Part shown: in pieces, positions 54,859 to 63,962 of the stretch
Layout: every line of letters begins with the position of its first letter
How positions within the stretch are numbered: the first letter of the stretch is position 1
Source of the DNA: Acinetobacter sp. ANC 4862
GTDB lineage: Bacteria; Pseudomonadota; Gammaproteobacteria; Pseudomonadales; Moraxellaceae
Length of the DNA stretch: 64,000 bases
Direction: 5' to 3'
NCBI RefSeq assembly: GCF_004336635.1
Contig: NZ_SJXH01000003.1
Span: forward strand, 119,746 to 183,745
Notes under the pieces: generated by a model
Told to the model about the DNA's origin: nothing
Databases searched by the model: none
Seen by the model: only the letters and a program-made list of their open reading frames with translations
Made by a program: the position numbers and the translations under genes

Positions 54859-55221
54859 TTGAATCTGCACCAAATGCCCTTATATACTTTTCACTCTCTG
54901 TCTAAATATTTTTTTATGAGCTACAAACACAATAATTTAATGGCAATGCGCCAAAACTATTGGAATGACACAGATTCAGCCCAGGTTGAAAGCGAGAAAC
55001 AATTCTTTCAGCAAACCTTGATTGAATACAACATCTACACAGCCCCATCAGAAGATGATGCCAAATATCTGTTCTTTAGTTTACCCAGCATTATTATTGT
55101 CAAAGGTTATGCCCTCGGTTTTAAACATGACACTGTTCAAGCTATGATTTTTAAACATATTCAAGATAATAAAACCGTGTTGAAGCAAAAAAGTGACATT
55201 AAAATTCAATTCCGCATGTAA
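54859..55221 (+). CDS. Hypothetical protein
   Basis: An unrecognised protein of 120 residues, or of 101 if translation starts at ATG 54916 (MSYKHNNLMAM), which looks more natural. It contains YLFFSLPSIIIVKGYALGFKHDTVQAMIFKHIQD, mixed strand and helix. No signal peptide is clear. It is single, with unrelated neighbours on both sides. Confidence 0.55.
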   Translation: MNLHQMPLYTFHSLSKYFFMSYKHNNLMAMRQNYWNDTDSAQVESEKQFFQQTLIEYNIYTAPSEDDAKYLFFSLPSIIIVKGYALGFKHDTVQAMIFKHIQDNKTVLKQKSDIKIQFRM

Positions 55222-55330
55222 ATATTTATCTAATCTACCTTCATCACAATTGCCTGTGCGGGTATCCTTCTCAAGGCTGATAAAAGTGTGAGTAACCCAT
55301 TTATTTCACGCGTGTGAAAAGCGTCTAGTT

Positions 55331-55351
55331 CTTATAGGACTAGAGCTTTTA
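55331..55351. terminator. Hairpin upstream of the UbiB-like gene
   Basis: TCTAGTTC / GGACTAGA (one G-U) with a 5-base loop followed by GCTTTTA. Likely the end of the preceding unit. Confidence 0.45.
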
Positions 55352-55490
55352 TGGAAAATAAATTAAATATTAAGCATATTAATGCCCTGTACAGCAGGTT
55401 GAACTTTTTTAATACGTGAATACGCGGTAATATCCGCTACAATTAATTATTTAATTATTCTGCGACTTGCTGATTAAAGGATTTTGTTTA

Positions 55491-56864
55491 ATGTCAGATC
55501 AGAACGATAAGCTTAAACAACTCAAAACCTCCTCTATGGATCGACGTTTATCTATCGCTAAAGCATCCTTACTGGCAGGGACGCGATGGGCGGCCTCTAG
55601 CGCAACCACCATGTTTTCCAGTGAAGCAGAAAAAGAAAAGAAACGTAAAAAAGCCATGAAAGAACAAGCCGATTATCTTGTTTCTGAAATTGGAAAACTT
55701 AAAGGTTCTATCGTTAAAATTGGGCAAATGATGGCGCTTTATGGCGAACATTTTTTACCTGAAGAAATTACTCAAGCGCTGAATACTTTAAATAATCAAA
55801 CCATTGCACTTGCCTGGCCTGCGATTAAACAACATCTAGAACAACAATTGGGTTCTAAGCTCAATGACTTAACCATAGATCATGAACCTTTAGGCACCGC
55901 CTCTTTAGCCCAGGTACATCGTGCCACACGAAAATCAGATGGTTTGGAAATTGTACTCAAAATCCAGTATCCGGGTGTAGCAGCGGCCATTGATTCAGAC
56001 ATGAGCCTGTTTAAAAACATGCTCAAATTGACCCGCATGGTGCCGCAAACACGCGAATTTGATCAATGGTTTGATGAAGTTCGTGAAATGATGCATCGCG
56101 AAGTGAATTATGACATTGAAGCTGCGACCACACGTCGTTTTGCCGAGCGTTTAAAAGATGATCCTCGCTATATTGTGCCGCAGATTGTGGATGAATATTG
56201 CACAGATCAAATTTTATGCATGACTTTTGAACGAGGCGTACCAATCAATAGCCCTGTGATGCTGTCTTTGCCTCAAGAGCGTCGCAACCAGCTCGGTGAA
56301 GCCTCTCTCGAGATTGCGGTACGTGAAATTTTTGAATGGGGCGAAATGCAAACCGATCCAAATTTTGGCAATTATCTGGTGCGTTTGGGCAATGGTGAAG
56401 ATAGCCAAGATAAAATTGTACTGTTAGATTTTGGTGCTATTCGTCAATTTGACGAACATTTGCTGAGTGTTGCACGCAATTTGATCCATGCCGGTTATCA
56501 TCACAATATTGATGAAATGGTTCGTGCCATGACAGGTTATGAATTCTTTGACTCCATTCCGCAAAGCATTAAGCCAGACATGGCCAAAGTGTTTTTACTC
56601 GCCACAGAAGCATTTAGTACAACTGCTAATAATCCAGACTTACCTGAAGGTGTGATGGATGAGCAGCAACGCTATGACTGGAAAAAAAGCCAATTGCATA
56701 GTCGCGTAATGCAACGTGCATCCAAATCGATGGCATCGCGTTATTTCAGCGTTCCTCCGAAAGAATTTATGTTTATTAGTCGTAAATTCATTGGGGCATA
56801 CACTTTTATGACTGTCATTGATGCAAAAACCAATGTGCGCAAGATGGTCGAAAAATTCTTATAA
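55491..56864 (+). CDS. ABC1/UbiB-family atypical kinase
   Basis: The 457-residue protein has the UbiB-family marks: KxGQ in IVKIGQMMALYGEHF, the Ala-rich loop GTASLAQVHRA, a catalytic-loop-like QTDPNFGNYLV and LLDFGAIRQF (DFG). Such proteins are ATPases or kinases linked to ubiquinone or lipid metabolism. It starts at ATG 55491 with AAAGGA about nine bases upstream. It is not in a ubi operon, so this may be a paralogue and not UbiB itself. Confidence 0.88.
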   Translation: MSDQNDKLKQLKTSSMDRRLSIAKASLLAGTRWAASSATTMFSSEAEKEKKRKKAMKEQADYLVSEIGKLKGSIVKIGQMMALYGEHFLPEEITQALNTLNNQTIALAWPAIKQHLEQQLGSKLNDLTIDHEPLGTASLAQVHRATRKSDGLEIVLKIQYPGVAAAIDSDMSLFKNMLKLTRMVPQTREFDQWFDEVREMMHREVNYDIEAATTRRFAERLKDDPRYIVPQIVDEYCTDQILCMTFERGVPINSPVMLSLPQERRNQLGEASLEIAVREIFEWGEMQTDPNFGNYLVRLGNGEDSQDKIVLLDFGAIRQFDEHLLSVARNLIHAGYHHNIDEMVRAMTGYEFFDSIPQSIKPDMAKVFLLATEAFSTTANNPDLPEGVMDEQQRYDWKKSQLHSRVMQRASKSMASRYFSVPPKEFMFISRKFIGAYTFMTVIDAKTNVRKMVEKFL

Positions 56865-56871
56865 TCTATAC

Positions 56872-56903
56872 TGACTAGAGTGACTGCATTGTCATTCTAG
56901 TCA
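56872..56903 (+). terminator. Hairpin after the UbiB-like gene
   Basis: A 13-bp stem TGACTAGAGTGAC / GTCATTCTAGTCA (one G-U) with a 6-base loop. No clear T run, so it may be an RNA end stabiliser. Confidence 0.55.
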
Positions 56904-57088
56904 ACCTTATCTTTCTAACCCGCCTTTATAATAACTAAAAACAATATTATTCAATCATTTAATAACTTTAAAATTCATTTTCAATCATTTATCCAAGTCA
57001 TTTTTAATTGTCAGTCATGACATAGTCTTTTCCAAGTTCGCATGTCAGCATAAAAATACAAAGAATCGAAAATCGATGGACGATAACA

Positions 57089-58384
57089 ATGACCAATATG
57101 GTAAATAAAGCACAAGGATTTGGGCTATCACTCATCACTAAAATTGCAGGTAGCGAGGTTCTTGATCAATTCAAACTGCGTAAATTTCTTGAAAAATCGT
57201 TATATCAAGGTTCAAAAATCGGTTTTAAAACCTTAACTATAACCCAAAAAGCATTTAAAACCAATTCTCAGGTCAGCAAACAACGCCTTCCCAATCAACA
57301 TAAATCTTTATTTGATTTAAGTCTGACTGAAGAACAGCAAATGACCTGTGATGCGATGAATCAATTTGCAGCAGAAGTGCTTTACCCCTCAGCGGCTGAA
57401 GCAGACAATAATGAAAAATTTCCAGCAGCACTTTGGCAATATACTATTGATTTAGGACTGAATTACTATGTGCTTCCTGAAGCTTTAGGTGGAGTTGCGA
57501 CGGAAAAGAATATTTTAAGCAATATTTTAATTGCTGAACATTTAGCCAAAGGAGATTTCAGCTTAACGGCAGGCTTACTGTCCACATTTAGTGTGATAAA
57601 TGCCATTACCCAGTGGGGTTCGGAAAAAGTTCAGTCCACCTATTTAGCAAGCTTCGCAAATGATCCCGATATTCACGCCACATTTGCGGTACAAGAAGCA
57701 ACCGCTGCATTTAACCCTTTCAAGCTAAAAACCAAAGCAACTTCAATTCATGGAAAATATACCCTTCATGGAGAAAAAACTTTAGTGATGTTGGGTGAAA
57801 CTGCCGATCTATTTCTGGTGAATACTGAACTGAATGGCTCACCAGAGGTTTTCATTGTAAAACGCGACAGCAGCATTACAGCGAAGAAAAGTCCAGCTAT
57901 GGGGTTAAAAGCTGCAGAAACAGTGACCTTACATTTTAATAATAGTCCGGCTGAATTATTAGGTGATGACGACTTTAATTACCCGGTCTTCTTGGATTTG
58001 GGCAATTTGATGTGGTGCGCCATGGCTGTTGGAACTTGCGAAGCCGTAAAAGCCTATTGCATTGAATATGCCAATCAACGTACTGCTTTTGGTGAGCCTA
58101 TTTCACACCGCCAGAGTGTGGCATTTATGATTGCAGATATGGCGATTGAAATTGATGCCATGCGTATGTTGATTTTAAACGCAGCCAGTCTTGCTGAAGC
58201 AGGTCAAGCTTTTCATCGTGAAGCCTATTTGGCACGTTTACTCTGTGCAGAAAAATCGATGAAAATTGGCACGGATGGAGTACAAATTCTAGGTGGACAT
58301 GGTTTTACCAAGGAGCATCCGGTTGAGCGTTGGTATCGTGATTTGCGTGCAACAGCGATCTTACATTCAGGCTTACATGCTTAA
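57089..58384 (+). CDS. Acyl-CoA dehydrogenase
   Basis: The 431-residue flavoprotein has an N-terminal extension of about 75 residues, then the helical domain, AVQEATAAF (position of the usual TEP), the strand domain and a C-terminal block with NQRTAFGEPISHRQSVA and FTKEHPVERWYRD, where the Glu is the likely catalytic base. Beta-oxidation of fatty acyl-CoA is the probable role. It is followed by a second dehydrogenase 25 bases later. Confidence 0.85.
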   Translation: MTNMVNKAQGFGLSLITKIAGSEVLDQFKLRKFLEKSLYQGSKIGFKTLTITQKAFKTNSQVSKQRLPNQHKSLFDLSLTEEQQMTCDAMNQFAAEVLYPSAAEADNNEKFPAALWQYTIDLGLNYYVLPEALGGVATEKNILSNILIAEHLAKGDFSLTAGLLSTFSVINAITQWGSEKVQSTYLASFANDPDIHATFAVQEATAAFNPFKLKTKATSIHGKYTLHGEKTLVMLGETADLFLVNTELNGSPEVFIVKRDSSITAKKSPAMGLKAAETVTLHFNNSPAELLGDDDFNYPVFLDLGNLMWCAMAVGTCEAVKAYCIEYANQRTAFGEPISHRQSVAFMIADMAIEIDAMRMLILNAASLAEAGQAFHREAYLARLLCAEKSMKIGTDGVQILGGHGFTKEHPVERWYRDLRATAILHSGLHA

Positions 58385-58409
58385 TCTATAACAATAAGGA
58401 ATCGAGCCA

Positions 58410-59609
58410 ATGAATTTACAAAATCCTAAAAAATTTAAGATGTTGATAGATCAAGCCCATGAATCTGCTTTAAATGTACTACGCCCCATTTCACGTAAAT
58501 ATGACAAAGCTGAACACAGCTATCCCAAAGAACTCGACATGTTTGCCTCACTCATTGATGGCATGAATGATGGTGGCGAAGGCATCAATGCGGGGGCTGC
58601 TGTCGGAAAGCGCGGTACGACAGAAACTGGAAATAAAAATGGCGTCAACATGTCCACGGTACTCGGCGTGATCGAGATGTGCTATGGAGATACCGGCTTA
58701 TTACTCAGTATGCCTCGTCAGGGTTTAGGGAATTCTGCCATTGCAGCCGTAGCAAATGAAGAACAGCTGGAACATTTCAAAGGCACATGGGCGGCTATGG
58801 CCATTACTGAACCCGATTGCGGTTCAGACTCAGCAGCAATTCGAACCACAGCCACTAAAGATGGTGACCATTATATTTTAAATGGTGAAAAGATTTTCGT
58901 GACCTCAGGTGAGCGTGCTGACTCGGTGGTGGTCTGGGCAACTCTAGACAAAAAACTTGGACGAGCTGCAATTAAATCCTTTGTGGTGCCTAAGAGTACA
59001 CAAGGAATGAAAGTGGAACGCCTGGAACATAAACTGGGAATTAAAGCATCAGATACTGCAGTGATTCGTTTCATTGACTGCCGCGTTCCTGCTGAAAACC
59101 TACTCGGTCATGCTGAAATTGATGTGGCTAAAGGTTTCGCAGGAGTCATGGAAACTTTTGACAATACTCGACCACTGGTTGCTGCCATGGCAGTCGGATG
59201 TGCCAAAGCCTCATTGGAACGAATTAAGGAAATTTTCAAAGATCAATTAGATAATAATTATGCTATCCCCTATTTACAGACCTCACATATTGCAGCGCAG
59301 ATTTACCGTATGGAAGCGGAATGGGAAGCTGCACGTTTACTCACAATGAAAGCCGCCTGGATGGCTGACAATAAAAAACCAAACTCACGTGAAGCCTCCA
59401 TTTCCAAAGCCAAGGCTGGCCGCATTTGTAATGAAATTACCTTAAAATGTGTCGAGCTTGCAGCAAGCGTTGGTTATAACGAAGATGAATTATTGGAGAA
59501 ATGGGCACGTGACTCCAAAATTCTTGATATTTTTGAAGGTACCCAACAGATTCAACAATTAATTATTGCACGTCGGGAATTGGACAAGAGTTCAAGTGAA
59601 TTAAAATAA
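58410..59609 (+). CDS. Acyl-CoA dehydrogenase
   Basis: The 399-residue protein has AITEPDCGSDSAAIRTTATK (FAD/substrate), FVTSGERADSVVVWATL and an ending LEKWARDSKILDIFEGTQQIQQ with the usual FEGT substrate-binding end. It is the second of a tandem pair, 25 bases after the first, so both are probably one operon for a fatty-acid oxidation step. The substrate length is not known. A strong terminator follows. Confidence 0.9.
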   Translation: MNLQNPKKFKMLIDQAHESALNVLRPISRKYDKAEHSYPKELDMFASLIDGMNDGGEGINAGAAVGKRGTTETGNKNGVNMSTVLGVIEMCYGDTGLLLSMPRQGLGNSAIAAVANEEQLEHFKGTWAAMAITEPDCGSDSAAIRTTATKDGDHYILNGEKIFVTSGERADSVVVWATLDKKLGRAAIKSFVVPKSTQGMKVERLEHKLGIKASDTAVIRFIDCRVPAENLLGHAEIDVAKGFAGVMETFDNTRPLVAAMAVGCAKASLERIKEIFKDQLDNNYAIPYLQTSHIAAQIYRMEAEWEAARLLTMKAAWMADNKKPNSREASISKAKAGRICNEITLKCVELAASVGYNEDELLEKWARDSKILDIFEGTQQIQQLIIARRELDKSSSELK

Positions 59610-59643
59610 TTTCTCGCTTTTTCAAAGCATAAAATCGGCCAAA

Positions 59644-59691
59644 AGATGGATTTTTATCAGATATAGCGTTATAAAAATCCATCTCTTTTTT
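59644..59691 (+). terminator. Intrinsic terminator after the acyl-CoA dehydrogenase pair
   Basis: AGATGGATTTTTAT / ATAAAAATCCATCT, 14 bp, with a 13-base loop and a CTTTTTT tail. Confidence 0.85.
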
Positions 59692-59711
59692 ATTTCTATA
59701 TATTTAAGCTT

Positions 59712-60197
59712 ATGTATCAAGTTAGACCTATTCAAGCACAAGATAATGCTGAAATTGCACGCATTATTCGGGAAGTTTCCAAAGAATTCGGACTCGCACC
59801 TGAATCAGGTTTTGCTGTAGCTGACCCAATTTTAGATGACTTATACACGGTTTATCATCAACCTAATGCGCAATACTGGGTGATTGAAAATGAACAGGGT
59901 GAAATTTTAGGTGGTGGTGGTTTATCGCCTTTAAAAGGTGATCACACCATTCTAGAAATTCAAAAAATGTATTTTTTACCAGAAATACGCGGTCTAGGAT
60001 TCGCCAAGCAACTTCTAGAAAAAGCTTTTCAGTTTACCCTACAGCATGGTTTTCATTCTTGCTATTTAGAAACCACCAAAGAACTTTGGCAAGCCGTCAA
60101 ACTTTATGAAAAATTAGGGTTTGAATATTTAAATCACCCCAAAGGCAACACAGGTCATAGTCAAGCCTGTGAAATCTGGATGGAAAAACGACTGTAA
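59712..60197 (+). CDS. GNAT-family N-acetyltransferase
   Basis: This 161-residue enzyme has the acetyl-CoA loop MYFLPEIRGLGFAKQLLEKA (Q/RxxGxG/A) and ETTKELWQAVKLYEKLGFEY, the standard C-terminal GNAT segment. The acceptor is unknown. A single gene; a small structured-RNA candidate lies downstream. Confidence 0.85.
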   Translation: MYQVRPIQAQDNAEIARIIREVSKEFGLAPESGFAVADPILDDLYTVYHQPNAQYWVIENEQGEILGGGGLSPLKGDHTILEIQKMYFLPEIRGLGFAKQLLEKAFQFTLQHGFHSCYLETTKELWQAVKLYEKLGFEYLNHPKGNTGHSQACEIWMEKRL

Positions 60198-60344
60198 TTC
60201 TTCTACATTTTTAAAAATGTTCTCGCCTTCAAAAGAACATTTTTTAATTTGGGATTTCCTAAATTCGCCCTTTTGATTTATATCCATGTCAGCATTTGCT
60301 TACACAGAAAGCACTCATTGACCCCTATGCTAAAATCAGCAGGA

Positions 60345-60490
60345 GCCTTAATATAAAAACATCAGGAAGCATGATGTTTCCATAATAAAAATAATAAACG
60401 ATATAAGCCGGATGCATAAAGGTAAAACAGGAGTTATACCTTGTAACTAATATGAATAAGCCTCGTCACGATGATGGGGCTTATTTTTTG
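60345..60490 (+). ncRNA. Candidate small structured RNA
   Basis: The 397-base gap between GNAT and PfpI genes contains three stem-loops in sequence: AAACATCA / TGATGTTT (60357-60379), AAGGTA / TACCTT (60419-60442, loop with AGGAG) and a long 14-bp hairpin (60455-60485, AATAAGCC / GGCTTATT plus inner pairs) with a T tail. TATGCTAAA precedes it as a possible -10. No good protein is encoded. It is either an sRNA or a leader of lost genes. Confidence 0.45.
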
Positions 60491-60594
60491 CCAAGAATTT
60501 TCAAACCTTAACAAGAATAAGCCAAAATTTGTACAGCTTCATGGGTTCAACTTGCTAATGTTGAACTTTCAATCAGTCATTCAGGATCACTAAA

Positions 60595-61137
60595 ATGTCT
60601 AAAAAAGCCTTATTTATTACTTCCAATGTGGGCGTAGAACAAGATGAGCTGATCAAACCGTCTGAATATTTACAATCAAAAGGTATTGAAGTGATTCATG
60701 CCGCAGAAGAACAAAAGGATGTTCAAACGGTTAAGAGTGATAAGGAACGTGCAACCTCTTATACTCCGCAAACCACTTTATCTAGAGTCTCTCCTGAGGA
60801 TTATGATATTTTGGTCATTCCTGGAGGAACGGTAAATGCTGATATCCTTCGATTAAATAAGGATGCTCACAAAATTATTCAGCACTTTACAGATAATGCA
60901 AAACCTATTGCTGCCATTTGTCACGGACCTTGGGTATTAATTAATGCGGAAAGAATTAAAGATAAAAATTTAACCTCTTATAAAAGTATAAAACTGGATT
61001 TAGAAAATGCTGGTGCGAATTGGGTCGATGAAGAAGTTCATCGCTGCAATACCAATAATTGGCCCTTGATCACATCACGAAGCCCCGATGACATCCCTGC
61101 TTTTAATCAAGCCATTGTGCAAGAATTGAGTAATTAA
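60595..61137 (+). CDS. DJ-1/PfpI-family protein
   Basis: This 180-residue protein has the family nucleophile elbow AAICHGPWVL with Cys109 and the acidic partner in the N-terminal Glu (NVGVEQDE). It is in the type I glutamine amidotransferase-like class of stress proteins and proteases. Its stop codon lies exactly within the 6-base target duplication of the IS element that follows; the coding sequence is unharmed. Confidence 0.88.
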   Translation: MSKKALFITSNVGVEQDELIKPSEYLQSKGIEVIHAAEEQKDVQTVKSDKERATSYTPQTTLSRVSPEDYDILVIPGGTVNADILRLNKDAHKIIQHFTDNAKPIAAICHGPWVLINAERIKDKNLTSYKSIKLDLENAGANWVDEEVHRCNTNNWPLITSRSPDDIPAFNQAIVQELSN

Positions 61138-62105
61138 CCTGAATCGCGGATAAGAAATTAGCTTGAAAAAAGGTGGCTGAAAACCATTAGGGAGTTACCA
61201 CACCACTTATGCCTTCAGCTACCATGTTCGATTTTACATATTTCTTCCGCATGATCGATGATTTTTTCAGAAATTTGAAGCAAGCTATTGGTAATTTTTG
61301 AAATACAGCAACAAGCGTTTGAGAATGCGATCTTCTCAATTGAAAATTTCAGAAATCGTGTTCATCGCCATTTGGCATAAATGCTCTCATTTCAATAACT
61401 TCAAAGCATTCTTTTTTTCATTAAAGCACAATCACAGTCAACTGTTTCGATATTTACCGTGTTACCAACGAATGGTTTATCTCATCAGCGCACATCAATT
61501 GGCACTGCATGCTTTACATTTTTCCTTGATGAAAGATTGTCAAAGTCATTATTTATGGATCGATTCGACGACGCTACCTGTATGCAGAAATCAGCGCATT
61601 CAACGGCATAAATCTCTAGCAGCGATTGCCACGCGCGGTAAAAGCTCAATGGGATGGTTCTTTGGCGGTAAGCTGCATTTAATCATGAATCAGTCAGGAG
61701 ACATGGTCAGTACAGCTTTATCAAATGGACATACAGCAGATATTAAAATGGTTGAACAGTTGGTAGAAGGATTAAAAGCCAAGTTCTATGCTGATCGTGG
61801 CTATATCAGTCAGGAATTAAAGAGCAGATTGAAAGCACAAGGTACTGATTTAATTACCTATCACCGAAAGAATATGAAATCTGTGCAACTCTCAACAGCA
61901 GATGAATATCACTTAAAGCAGCGTAATAAAATAGAGACTTTATTCAGCCTGTTAAAAGGAAAATATCATTTGGTGACGAGTAAAGCAAGAAGCATTGAAG
62001 GATACTTGGCGGGAATTCATGCATCTTTATGTGCTTACCAGTTATGTCATCAAAACAAGCCAGCTATTCGAGTAATGGAATTATTGGCTTAAGCAGGATT
62101 TAGGT
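61137..62105. mobile_element. IS982-family insertion sequence
   Basis: The element (969 bases) is bounded by imperfect inverted ends ACCTGAATC... and ...GATTTAGGT, and by the direct repeat TAATTA on both sides (61131-61136 and 62106-62111). The repeat is palindromic, so it is modest evidence for target duplication. The transposase lies inside. It sits between the PfpI gene and its own terminator, so it separates the gene from that terminator. Confidence 0.7.
61224..62092 (+). CDS. IS982-family transposase, N-terminus out of frame
   Basis: The transposase shows DDE motifs WIDST, YADRGYIS and NKIETLFSLLK plus RGKSSMGWFFGGKLHL, typical of IS982. The main frame opens only at about 61295 (TTG 61298). 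The expected N-terminal segment (MFDFTYFFRMIDDFFRNLKQ) is encoded from ATG 61224 in another frame, ending at TGA 61299. A -1 slip on the T5 run at 61295-61299 would join them; alternatively a single-base change inactivated the gene. IS982 transposases normally need no slip, so decay is likelier. Confidence 0.75.
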
Positions 62106-62125
62106 TAATTAACAAAATTTTTAAG

Positions 62126-62157
62126 CGGTGAGTCCCATTAATATAATGGGACGCTTT
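62126..62157 (+). terminator. Hairpin terminator left behind the IS (native to PfpI gene)
   Basis: GTCCCATT / AATGGGAC with a 5-base loop, flanked by AAGC / GCTT. It lies 20 bases beyond the right IS end and presumably served the PfpI gene before insertion. Confidence 0.65.
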
Positions 62158-62220
62158 AATTTAAAGATTGAAACATTAAATTATTGAATGCTTCATTCAT
62201 AAAAATACTTCACAAATCGT

Positions 62221-62889
62221 TTGAATAATCCTAAAAATCAACTATTGACTCGTTTTACACAGGCCACTAGCATAACTACAATAAAATTTTACTTTGGGTT
62301 TCTAACCTTGTTAATTACACATCATTTATCTCAGTTACGCTCAAAATTATCCCCTAATAATTTTTTTACATTTAAATCAACAGCTATAGTCATTACTGCT
62401 CTAACTTTTACCGGCTGTACATCCTTTGGTGGGAGTTCAGTCGCTAAACGATCTGCCAAATTATCCACTGGCATACAAAAAGCATATGCTGTTGCACCCG
62501 ATACGGCAAATCGTGTATCTCCGATGATTATCCAAAGTGCGGACAAATATGCTGTTGATCCATTACTATTAGCGGCCATGATCCGACAAGAATCAAGTTA
62601 TAAGAACTATGCCATTTCATCCGCAGGTGCTGTTGGACTTACTCAGGTGATTCCACGTTACTGGCAACAAACTTGTCCAGGTGATTTAAGTGATGAATAT
62701 CATAATATTAATTGCGGCACCTATATTTTAGCCACCTATAACAATAAAGCAGGAAGTTGGCCTAAAGCTCTTGCCTATTACAATGTTGGACCTGCAGGCT
62801 ATAACTCCAGTTCTAAGATGAAAAAACAAGGTGAAAAGTATGCAAGACAAGTTAAACAACATCACAGCACTTTAAAAGGTGCTTTATAA
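62221..62889 (+). CDS. Lytic transglycosylase, lipoprotein (SLT domain)
   Basis: The 222-residue protein has a lipobox FTGC (in TALTFTGCTSFGG) and an SLT domain: PLLLAAMIRQESSYKNYAISSAGAVGLTQVIP with the catalytic Glu in RQES, and AYYNVGPAGYN. It would cleave the MurNAc-GlcNAc bond in murein at the outer membrane. The only starts before the lipobox are TTG (62221 or later), giving an unusually long signal region, so the N-terminus is uncertain. Confidence 0.8.
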   Translation: MNNPKNQLLTRFTQATSITTIKFYFGFLTLLITHHLSQLRSKLSPNNFFTFKSTAIVITALTFTGCTSFGGSSVAKRSAKLSTGIQKAYAVAPDTANRVSPMIIQSADKYAVDPLLLAAMIRQESSYKNYAISSAGAVGLTQVIPRYWQQTCPGDLSDEYHNINCGTYILATYNNKAGSWPKALAYYNVGPAGYNSSSKMKKQGEKYARQVKQHHSTLKGAL

Positions 62890-62947
62890 ATTTAATCGAA
62901 ATCCTTCTGTCTATTACATAGGAGGATATTATTCATTTGTTATAATT

Positions 62948-63517
62948 TTAGACTCTAAGTAACGCTCGAAAACCTCGAGAAGCATAATAAGATTCTGCTC
63001 CATTATGATAAACAAAAACTCGTCCATAACGTTTATCCGCAAAAAGAGCGCCACCTTTCTTGCGGATATCATCCGGTGTAAATAACCAGCTTGAAGTTTT
63101 CAGATCCATTGAATCTATCGCTTGCAGTTCATAATAATCATGCTCGGTTAACAATTCGACTCCCTAAGCAAGATCCAAGACTGAATTTTCAGGTTTATGG
63201 GCTTTCCGAGAATATAGTGCTTTCCGGTCATAACATAATCTCCTACGACCTGATGGACTCTCTATACTACAATCCATAAAAATATACTGATCGGTAATAT
63301 GATCATGCAATACCACATCAGGCTCACCACCTGTTTGCTCCATTGCATGTAATGAGCACATTTTATCTTGATTCCCCTCCAACTTATGTTGGATCTTCGA
63401 CCATTGCATGGCTTTATGCCGCTGCATATTTTGTTCAAATCGTATTTTTAGAGTATTCAAAAGATCTGCTGTTTGTTGTGTAGTTAATTGTTTTTCTATA
63501 TATTTATTTTCTTTCAT
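62948..63517 (-). pseudogene. DUF4256-family protein interrupted by an in-frame TAG
   Basis: From ATG 63517 the frame encodes 117 residues ending LYSRKAHKPENSVLDLA, then TAG (63166-63164). The same frame then continues GVELLTEHDYYELQ, TSSWLFTPDDIRKKGGALF and DKRYGRVFVYHNGAESYYA to RGFRALLRV. Together they make a complete DUF4256 protein (about 189 residues) with the family's final KTSSWL and YGRVFVYHNGA blocks. A single base change (for example CAG or AAG to TAG) explains the break. The two parts would otherwise look like separate small genes. Confidence 0.85.
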
Positions 63518-63637
63518 TTTATATCACTCTATTTTATTCTAAATATTTTGCATGATTTGTTTCACAGACTACAAGTCTAAAAAGAATGCGGAATTGTACA
63601 GATCATATCCTTTCCGCTTTCCCTTTTTTATAGGCAT

Positions 63638-63675
63638 AAAAAAATCCCCCTGGCTCTTGGAGTCAGGGGGATTTT
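63638..63675 (-). terminator. rRNA operon terminator
   Basis: AAAATCCCCCTG / CAGGGGGATTTT with an 11-base loop, followed on the minus strand by a T run. It lies 10 bases downstream of the 5S rRNA end. Confidence 0.85.
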
Positions 63676-63685
63676 AGAATTAATG

Positions 63686-63800
63686 AGCTGGCGATGACTT
63701 ACTCTCACATGGGTAACCCCACACTACCATCAGCGCAAAGAGGTTTCACTTCTGAGTTCGGGAAGGGATCAGGTGGTTCACTCTTGCTATTGTCGCCAGC
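63686..63800 (-). rRNA. rrf: 5S ribosomal RNA
   Basis: About 115 bases whose ends pair (GCTGGCGA at the 5' end, TCGCCAGC at the 3' end on the minus strand). It contains the conserved CCGAACTCAGAAGTGAAAC segment (here read as its complement) of the 5S core. It is the last gene of an rRNA operon on the minus strand. Ends are set by the terminal stem, accurate to a few bases. Confidence 0.93.
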
Positions 63801-63962
63801 ACAACTGTTTATGGATACTCGCTTAGTCTTACGTTTGTGCTAAGGTTTTTTCCAAATCTTTACAGATTGGGCTGTTTGAGTTGCTATTGTCTAACTAACG
63901 CTTCACTAAATCAAGTTTTTTGTATCGATTCAATCGAACCATACAACTGTTTGGGTGTTGTA

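Noticed and set aside
60451..60510. Short frame over the long terminator hairpin (MNKPRHDDGAYF...)
   Set aside because: The sequence is dictated by the hairpin and no suitably spaced ribosome-binding site exists.
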